From Limnohabitans sp. JirII-31 (GTDB lineage Bacteria > Pseudomonadota > Gammaproteobacteria > Burkholderiales > Burkholderiaceae_C), in contig NZ_NESA01000010.1 of assembly GCF_002778315.1 (NCBI RefSeq), forward strand, positions 62,001 through 126,000: a DNA stretch of 64,000 bases, read 5' to 3'. Below the pieces are notes generated by a model. The model worked only from the letters and a program-made list of their open reading frames with translations, had not been told where the DNA came from and made no database searches. How positions within the stretch are numbered: position 1 is the stretch's first letter; every line of letters begins with the position of its first letter. Positions 38,599 through 44,560 of the stretch are shown one piece after another. Position numbers and translations under genes: made by a program.

Positions 38599-39783
38599 AT
38601 GAAAGTCCTTGATTCATTGGTCACACAAGCGGCCAGCATCAGCGCTCTGCGCCGCGACATCCACGCCCATCCCGAACTCAGCTTTGAGGAGTTGCGCACT
38701 GCCGATGTGGTGGCGCAAAAGCTCACCGAATGGGGCATCCCTATCCACCGTGGCATGGGCAAAACGGGCGTGGTCGGCATTCTCAAAAACGGCAACAGCA
38801 ACCGTGCTATTGGCCTGCGTGCCGACATGGATGCCTTGCCCATGCAAGAGTTCAACCAGTTTGCCCACACCAGCCAGCATCCCGGCAAGATGCACGCCTG
38901 CGGCCACGACGGCCACGTGGCCATGCTGTTGGCGGCAGCGCAACATCTGTCGCAACACAAAAACTTTGATGGCACGGTGTATTTCATTTTCCAACCCGCA
39001 GAAGAAGGCGGTGGTGGCGCGCGTGAAATGATGCAAGACGGTTTGTTTGACGCGTTCCCCATGCAGGCCGTGTTTGGGATGCACAACTGGCCTGGCTTGG
39101 CAGTGGGGCAGTTTGCTTTGAGCCCAGGGCCTGTCATGGCCTCCAGCAACGAATTCAAAATCACCATCCACGGCAAAGGCAGCCATGCTGCATTGCCACA
39201 CAACGGTGTGGACCCGGTGCCTGTTGCGTGCCAAATGGTGCAGGCTTTTCAAACCATCATCAGCCGTAACAAAAAGCCTGTGGATGCGGGTGTGATTTCG
39301 GTCACCATGATCCACACCGGCGAAGCCACTAATGTGGTGCCCGACCACTGTGAAATGCAAGGCACCGTGCGCACCTTCAGCCTGGAAGTGCTAGACCTCA
39401 TTGAGCAACGCATGCGCGACGTGGCCCAGCACACCTGCGCCGCCTTTGGTGCCACTTGCACCTTTGAGTTCGAGCGCAATTACCCACCCACGGTGAACCA
39501 TCCCGCTGAAACCGCATTTGCTCAGCAAGTGATGGCCGGCATCGTCGGTGAGTCGGGTGTGCTGGTGCAAGAGCCCACCATGGGGGCTGAAGACTTTTCG
39601 TACATGCTGCAAGCTGTGCCTGGCGCTTATTGCTTCATCGGCAATGGCGACGGCGTGCACCGCGAGATGGGCCATGGCGAAGGCCCGTGCACCCTGCACA
39701 ACCCCAACTACGATTTCAACGACGAACTCATCCCACTAGGCGGCACCTACTGGGTACGCCTCGTTGAACAGTGGCTGAGTTAA
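38599..39783 (+). CDS. M20 family amidohydrolase (hippurate hydrolase/amidase type)
   Basis: 394 residues, the length of the M20D group. The metal site is built from MHACGHDGHVAML, FQPAEEGGGGARE and the late His in THxGE-like MIHTGEATNVVPD; the dimerisation domain contains FKITIHGKGSHAALPHNGVDP. Such enzymes hydrolyse N-acyl amino acids such as hippurate. No signal peptide. The stop codon TAA lies inside the first copy of a 16-bp tandem repeat (39777-39808). Confidence 0.93.
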   Translation: MKVLDSLVTQAASISALRRDIHAHPELSFEELRTADVVAQKLTEWGIPIHRGMGKTGVVGILKNGNSNRAIGLRADMDALPMQEFNQFAHTSQHPGKMHACGHDGHVAMLLAAAQHLSQHKNFDGTVYFIFQPAEEGGGGAREMMQDGLFDAFPMQAVFGMHNWPGLAVGQFALSPGPVMASSNEFKITIHGKGSHAALPHNGVDPVPVACQMVQAFQTIISRNKKPVDAGVISVTMIHTGEATNVVPDHCEMQGTVRTFSLEVLDLIEQRMRDVAQHTCAAFGATCTFEFERNYPPTVNHPAETAFAQQVMAGIVGESGVLVQEPTMGAEDFSYMLQAVPGAYCFIGNGDGVHREMGHGEGPCTLHNPNYDFNDELIPLGGTYWVRLVEQWLS

Positions 39784-39820
39784 TTGGGGTCAGAGTTAAT
39801 TGGGGTCAGAACCCAATTAA
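39777..39820. repeat. 16-bp tandem repeat with inverted copy at a convergent gene junction
   Basis: GAGTTAATTGGGGTCA occurs at 39777-39792 and again at 39793-39808. It is followed by CCCAATTAA (39812-39820), which pairs with TTAATTGGG (39796-39804) of the second copy. The first copy includes the stop codon of the M20 hydrolase gene. The GGGGTCAG-rich unit resembles dispersed REP-like or transposon-edge repeats of Burkholderiales. The hairpin may end both convergent transcripts. Confidence 0.7.
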
Positions 39821-39822
39821 TT

Positions 39823-40470
39823 TCAATAGGCGGCGAGTAACGCTGCCAAGTGCTGCTTGTGTGCACCTGTCGCGTAGGGCAGCAACAAGCCCAGCACATG
39901 TTTGGCGCCTCTGAGCAACGACTTCTCTGCACTTTCGGGCTCCAGCGCGTGACGTGGATCGCGCACATATTCGTAGCTCAACCACCACGTGAGCATCACC
40001 ACCATGTGGGTCGCCGTCACTTCGCGCTCTGAAGCGTTCATCGACAGCGCTTTGGCATGCTCAAGGCCGTCCAGCACAGCGCGAAACGCGGTGGTCTTGT
40101 GCAGCAGTGCGTCTTTGATGTGCGTTTCTAAGCGTCGGTTTTTGCTGAGTAGGTCGTTCAGATCACGGTACAAAAAGCGGTATTGCCAGACCAATTCAAA
40201 CAAGGTGTGCATGAAGAACCATGCGTCTTCTACATCGTGCACGCCGGGTGCAGCGCCTAGCAATTCTTGCAACGCTGACTCGTAGCGCATGAACAGCGCA
40301 TTCACCAACTCCTCTTTGGCGGGGTAGTGGTAATACAGATTGCCGGGGCTGATGTTGAGTTCAGCCGAGATCAACGTGGTGGACACGTTGGGTTCGCCAA
40401 ACCGGTTGAACAGCTCCAGCGTGACTTCTAAAATTCGCTCAGCGGTGCGGCGGGGCGCCTTCTTTGCCAT
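39823..40470 (-). CDS. TetR family transcriptional regulator
   Basis: 215 residues. The N-terminal helix-turn-helix (about 10-55) reads RILEVTLELFNRFGEPNVST then LISAELNISPGNLYYHYPAKEEL, diagnostic of TetR. The C-terminal ligand domain is long, with paired tryptophans (MLTWWLSYEYV). It lies 24 bp downstream of the phasin gene on the same strand, so it is probably expressed with it and may tune PHA or acyl metabolism. The ligand is unknown. Confidence 0.9.
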   Translation of the reverse strand: MAKKAPRRTAERILEVTLELFNRFGEPNVSTTLISAELNISPGNLYYHYPAKEELVNALFMRYESALQELLGAAPGVHDVEDAWFFMHTLFELVWQYRFLYRDLNDLLSKNRRLETHIKDALLHKTTAFRAVLDGLEHAKALSMNASEREVTATHMVVMLTWWLSYEYVRDPRHALEPESAEKSLLRGAKHVLGLLLPYATGAHKQHLAALLAAY

Positions 40471-40494
40471 GGTGAATGAAGGTCAGTGCCTGTA

Positions 40495-40962
40495 TTACTT
40501 GGCCACTTTCTTTTTGGCCACAGCTTTTTTAGCTGGCGCTTTTTTGGCAACCGTCTTTTTCGCGGCTGGTTTGGCTGGTGTGCCCAATTGCTTTTCTAAC
40601 TGGGCAATGCGTGCGTGCAAGGCTTGCAACTCGGCGGCAGAAGGAATGCCCAAGCGCGTTAACGCTTTGGCCACGCGGTCTTCAAAAATGTTTTCCAGCT
40701 TGTCCCATTGCCCTGTGGCACGCTCGTTGAACTGGTGCGCCACTTGAGTCACTTTTTGGGTGGCTTCAGCCAGCTTTTCCTCGGCGGTAATTTGCGCCTT
40801 GCGTTGCATGGTGATGCCGTCACTCACCAGCTTCTCAAACGCTTTGGTGCCTTCTTGTTGTGCTTTAGAAAACGCGCCCAGGCCTGCCAACCAAATTTGT
40901 TGTGCTTGCTCTTTCACGTTGTCGGTCATGGCGGCAGGGTCAAAGTGTGGTTTGGTGGACAT
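40495..40962 (-). CDS. Phasin-family polyhydroxyalkanoate granule-associated protein
   Basis: 155 residues. The N-terminal phasin part (about 10-110) has AQQIWLAGLGAFSKAQQEG and a heptad-like helix QVAHQFNERATGQWDKLENI; the segment ALHARIAQLEKQL is a short coiled coil. The C-terminus is a lysine/alanine tail (AKKTVAKKAPAKKAVAKKK), as in PhaF- or PhaM-like proteins that tether granules to nucleoid DNA. It fits a PHA-accumulating betaproteobacterium. It is followed by a TetR gene on the same strand. Confidence 0.88.
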   Translation of the reverse strand: MSTKPHFDPAAMTDNVKEQAQQIWLAGLGAFSKAQQEGTKAFEKLVSDGITMQRKAQITAEEKLAEATQKVTQVAHQFNERATGQWDKLENIFEDRVAKALTRLGIPSAAELQALHARIAQLEKQLGTPAKPAAKKTVAKKAPAKKAVAKKKVAK

Positions 40963-41072
40963 AGAGTGCTTTCATAAAACGTTTCGACAACTTTAACGTG
41001 AAGCCCGTCGTTTGTCTAAATGCGAATCTTCACAATCGCTATATAGAATGATTTGATCGAAAGGCGCATCTC

Positions 41073-41612
41073 ATGCAACAACTTCTCTCCAAGCTTATCC
41101 TCCTTGGCAGCATGGCCGTGTTGTCGTTGCAAGCACACGCACTTGACAGCACCACGCGCAATGCCAATCTGGTCACCATTGGTTTGCCCGCTTTTGCAGC
41201 TGGTATGAGTTTTTTGAATGACGATACAGCCGGTGTCGTGCAGTTGGTCAAGTCAGAGGTCGTGACCTTGGGCATTGTGGAGGTACTCAAGTCGACCACC
41301 CACGAAATGCGACCCAATGGCAAAGACGATAAAAGCTTTCCCTCTGGGCATGCGGCGGTGGCCTTTTCGGCCGCGCAGTACATGCAAATGAAAGGTGGCT
41401 GGGAATACGGTGTGCCCGCCTACTTGGCTGCCAGTTATGTGGCCTGGGCCCGGGTGGATGCGCGTGAGCACCACTGGCGCGATGTGGCTGCAGGTGCCGC
41501 CACAGGCATGTTGACGACCTATTACTTCACCGACGCCAACACTGGCCGTCGACTTGGCATGAGCTGGACCGGGCGCTCAGCCTCTTTGCAGTTTCAACAA
41601 CCTTTGAACTGA
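41073..41612 (+). CDS. PAP2-family phosphatase
   Basis: 179 residues with a signal peptide (MQQLLSKLILLGSMAVLSLQ, likely cut after AHA). The three PAP2 motifs are visible: KSTTHEMRPNGKDD (KxxxxxxRP form), FPSGHAAVAFS (PSGH) and ARVDAREHHWRDVAAG (SRxxxxxHxxxD form). Such enzymes dephosphorylate lipid pyrophosphates. Location in front of dgkA, rfaH and uppS suggests undecaprenyl diphosphate recycling at the periplasmic face, though this is inferred from context. Confidence 0.87.
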   Translation: MQQLLSKLILLGSMAVLSLQAHALDSTTRNANLVTIGLPAFAAGMSFLNDDTAGVVQLVKSEVVTLGIVEVLKSTTHEMRPNGKDDKSFPSGHAAVAFSAAQYMQMKGGWEYGVPAYLAASYVAWARVDAREHHWRDVAAGAATGMLTTYYFTDANTGRRLGMSWTGRSASLQFQQPLN

Positions 41613-41619
41613 TCTGGCC

Positions 41620-41985
41620 ATGGGATATTGGGCCCGCCGCTTACGCAGCTTTGGCTTTGCGGTGCAAGGCTTGCGCGTGCTGTTGACCACGCAGCCTCAC
41701 GCGCGCATTCATGCCCTCGCTACGGTGGTCGTGGTGTTGGCTGGTTTTTACTTTCAAGTCACGCGTTTGGAGTGGGTGGCCTTGTTGTTGGCGATGGCCA
41801 TGGTGTGGGTGGCTGAGGCACTCAACACCGGCATTGAGTTGGCGGTCGATCTGGCGTCCCCTGAGTGGCATGCTTTGGCGGGCAAGGCCAAGGACGTGGC
41901 GGCGGCCGGTGTTTTATTGGCAAGTTTTGCGGCTTTTTTGATTGGGATGTTAATTTTTTTGCCAAAATTAACAAATACGGTTTAA
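41620..41985 (+). CDS. dgkA: Diacylglycerol kinase family protein
   Basis: 121 residues with three membrane helices and the catalytic segment MVWVAEALNTGIELAVDL plus GKAKDVAAAGVLLAS, the ExxNTxxE and KDxxAA signatures. It phosphorylates diacylglycerol or, as in Gram-positive relatives, undecaprenol. It starts 7 bp after the PAP2 gene. The N-terminal helix is preceded by a short basic stretch (MGYWARRLRSFGFA). Its place in a lipid-carrier neighbourhood makes undecaprenol a possible substrate. Confidence 0.9.
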   Translation: MGYWARRLRSFGFAVQGLRVLLTTQPHARIHALATVVVVLAGFYFQVTRLEWVALLLAMAMVWVAEALNTGIELAVDLASPEWHALAGKAKDVAAAGVLLASFAAFLIGMLIFLPKLTNTV

Positions 41986-42030
41986 TTGAGCCCTCCGTGC
42001 TCAGGGTAAACTCTCATCAAAAGTAGAGAA

Positions 42031-42537
42031 ATGACCATCGCAGACATGTCCTCCTCCGCTTGGTACGCCGTCCACACCAAGCCGCGCCAAGAAGTTCGGG
42101 CCCTTGAAAACCTTGAAAACCAAGGCTTTGAGTGTTTTTTGCCGATCATGGAAGTTGAAAAAGTTCGTCGCCAAAAAGTGGCGCGCATCAGCGAGCCCAT
42201 GTTCAGCCGCTACCTCTTCATTCGGCTCAATGACGTCAACCACAACTGGTCGCCCATTCGTTCCACCTTGGGCGTGAGCAAATTGGTGAGCTTCGGCCAT
42301 GTGCCAGCCAAGGTGCCTGCGCAGTTCATCGACTTTCTGCGTGAGGCACCCCCCACCACCGTTGCGCGTTTGTTCGAGCCCGGAGATAACGTGCGCATTG
42401 CCTATGGGCCATTGGCCGGCTTAGAAGGCGTGTACCAAGCCCATGACGGCGAAACCCGCGCGTTTGTGTTGGTGGACTTGTTGGGGCAACCCCAAAAACT
42501 CAAACTCGCCATTGAGTCATTGGCCGTCAGCCATTGA
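42031..42537 (+). CDS. rfaH: RfaH-type transcription antitermination protein (NusG paralogue)
   Basis: 168 residues. The NusG N-terminal domain (about 8-105) opens WYAVHTKPRQEVRALENLE and has the SEPMFSRYLFIRL segment, which matches RfaH rather than NusG. A C-terminal KOW domain (about 115-165) has PGDNVRIAYGPLAGLEGVY. RfaH specialises in elongation through long surface-polysaccharide operons by binding polymerase paused at an ops element. The window holds an exact ops match at 44608-44620. An internal ATG at 42046 is an alternative start. Confidence 0.9.
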   Translation: MTIADMSSSAWYAVHTKPRQEVRALENLENQGFECFLPIMEVEKVRRQKVARISEPMFSRYLFIRLNDVNHNWSPIRSTLGVSKLVSFGHVPAKVPAQFIDFLREAPPTTVARLFEPGDNVRIAYGPLAGLEGVYQAHDGETRAFVLVDLLGQPQKLKLAIESLAVSH

Positions 42538-42575
42538 GCCCGCGCGTTCATTTTGTTCTTTCATAATTGCCCACT

Positions 42576-43301
42576 GTGAACAGCGCTTTACCCCACACCC
42601 CCATCCACACACCACGTCACGTTGCCATCATCATGGATGGCAATGGCCGCTGGGCCAAACAACGCCACATGCCACGCACTGTGGGCCATGCCAGGGGCGC
42701 TGCTGGTGTTCGGGCTCTGGTGCAAGCGTGTGTTGACCATGGCGTTGAATACCTCACTTTGTTTGCCTTCAGCACCGAGAACTGGGGCCGCCCCAGTGAC
42801 GAGGTGTCTACCCTCATGGGCCTGTTCATTCAGTACCTTGAAAAAGAAATGAAGGCCATGCAAGCTGAAGGCGTTCGCCTGCGGGTATTGGGCGACATCA
42901 GCGCCTTCCCTGTAGAGCTACAAGAACGCATCGAAGCGGCTCAAGGCGCAACTGTCCATAACCATGCCATCACGCTCAACGTAGCCGCCAACTATGGTGG
43001 CCGTTGGGACATCGTGAACGCGGTGAAGTCTTGGGGTCATGCCAATCCAGGCCTTTCAGTACAAAGCATGACCGAGCAAGACTTGACTCAACACCTCAGC
43101 ACCTCTGGTATGCCCGAGGTGGACTTGCTCATTCGCACCGGTGGTGAGTCGCGAATTAGCAACTTTTTGCTCTGGCAAGTCGCCTATGCCGAGCTGTACT
43201 TCACCGATGTGTTGTGGCCCGATTTTGATGAAAAGCAACTCGACAAAGCGTTCACGTGGTTTGGTAGCCGCCAGCGGCGTTTTGGAGCCGTGACTGCCTG
43301 A
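42576..43301 (+). CDS. uppS: Isoprenyl transferase (undecaprenyl diphosphate synthase)
   Basis: About 241 residues. It condenses farnesyl diphosphate with isopentenyl diphosphate to the C55 lipid carrier. The motif [14 protein letters not shown] holds the catalytic aspartate; [23 protein letters not shown] and [18 protein letters not shown] follow. The start is uncertain: GTG at 42576 or TTG at 42567, with no ATG available. E. coli uppS is next to dxr-cdsA; here it sits beside polysaccharide genes, which is unusual, and it is probably the only copy if the genome follows family norms. Confidence 0.93.
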   Translation: MNSALPHTPIHTPRHVAIIMDGNGRWAKQRHMPRTVGHARGAAGVRALVQACVDHGVEYLTLFAFSTENWGRPSDEVSTLMGLFIQYLEKEMKAMQAEGVRLRVLGDISAFPVELQERIEAAQGATVHNHAITLNVAANYGGRWDIVNAVKSWGHANPGLSVQSMTEQDLTQHLSTSGMPEVDLLIRTGGESRISNFLLWQVAYAELYFTDVLWPDFDEKQLDKAFTWFGSRQRRFGAVTA

Positions 43302-43309
43302 ACCAGAAC

Positions 43310-43947
43310 ATGACATCACCACAAAAAATCTACGTTGCTGGATATCGCGGCATGGTGGGCTCCGCCATTGTTCGTGCACTGCAACAGCAAGGCCACCAGA
43401 GCATCGTCACCCGTACCCATGCTGAACTTGACTTGACGAACCAAGCCGCTGTACGCGCTTTTTTCGAAAGCGAAAAGCCCGATCAGGTCTATCTTGCCGC
43501 AGCCAAAGTAGGTGGCATTCACGCCAACAACACGTTTCCCGCTGAGTTCATTTACCAAAACCTCATGATGGAAGCCAACGTCATTCATCAGGCATGGTGT
43601 GCTGGCGTCAAAAAGCTGTTGTTCTTGGGCTCTAGCTGTATCTACCCCCGGTTGGCTGAACAGCCCATGCGCGAAGACGCCTTGCTCACTGGCACCCTAG
43701 AGCCCACCAACGAGCCCTATGCCATTGCCAAAATCGCTGGCATCAAATTGTGTGAAAGCTACAACCGTCAATACGGCGCCAGTCACGGGGTCGACTACCG
43801 AAGCGTCATGCCCACCAATTTGTATGGCCCAGGCGATAACTACCACCCACAAAACAGCCACGTCATACCTGCGCTGATTCGGCGTTTTCATGAGGCCAAG
43901 GTTAACCATACGCCCAGCGTCAGCATTTGGGGTACGGGCACACCGCG
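43310..43947 (+). pseudogene. fcl: GDP-L-fucose synthase (fcl/wcaG), 3'-truncated
   Basis: Residues 1 to about 212 match GDP-4-keto-6-deoxymannose epimerase-reductase: [17 protein letters not shown] (NAD(P) motif), [47 protein letters not shown] (Tyr-Lys pair) and [20 protein letters not shown]. The similarity stops at SIWGTGTPR, where intact proteins go on for about 100 residues with the REFLxVDD segment. The open frame continues 14 unrelated codons to a stop at 43991-43993. The catalytic site is present but the substrate-closing C-terminal part is lost, so the product is probably inactive. The junction leads straight into a gmd remnant. Confidence 0.87.
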
Positions 43948-44446
43948 CCTTTGTTGCCCGCAAAATCCTTGTGACTTGATCAACACCACCTAAAGCCTAG
44001 AGCAATGTCTCTACATAGTTAGCATAGACGCACTGTGTAACTGGGGTAACGCCAAAAACTATGTGCGCATGCAATAGTTCGTGTTGTAGGAAGACTTGGT
44101 CGAAGATTTGTCGTCGCCACAGAAGTTCAGCACAGCGCGTGTCACCCTTAAGTTTCAAGGGGCTAGCGTAAAAGAAACAGCCGTTATGGCTGCGATCAAG
44201 TGCAATGATGCTCCTGCCGTGAGGGTAGGGTATAGGGTCGTCAAAATCGACCCGCGCTATTTTCGTCCCACCGAAGTCGAGACCTTGTTGGGTGACCCGA
44301 GCAAAGCCAAACAAAAGTTGGGTTGGACGCCCGAGATCACCGTGCAAGACATGTGTGTTGAGATGGTGAAAACTGATCTTTCAGAGGCCAAAAGAATGGC
44401 GTTGCTGAAAAAGCATGGCTACGAGGTCAACATCAGCGCTGAATAG
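43948..44446 (+). pseudogene. gmd: GDP-mannose 4,6-dehydratase (gmd), 5'-truncated and decayed
   Basis: Starting at 43950 the bases read FVARKI, matching FVTRKI of Gmd, then a frameshift. From 43994 the frame gives SLEQCLYIVSIDALCNWGNA, then KNYVRMQ, which tracks the family segment [20 protein letters not shown]. In-frame TAG stops follow, with a shortened middle, and the C-terminus (about 44170-44446) is well kept: [47 protein letters not shown]. The first 200 or so residues are absent. The preserved tail could still be translated from 44096 but would lack NAD binding and catalysis. Confidence 0.87.
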
Positions 44447-44560
44447 CTTTGCTCGATCAAGAGCGGCGATATGTCGCTCTACAATAAGTTTCATCAATTT
44501 AAAACACATCATCACCGTCGCACTTGCGATGTTGATTCGTTTTAGAGGAAAGATTTCCCA

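Noticed and set aside
43258-43270. Second ops-like GGTAGC at the end of uppS
   Set aside because: Only six bases match (TTGGTAGCCGCC), below what is expected of a functional ops site; the same hexamer in the tRNA gene near 3966 was dismissed for the same reason.
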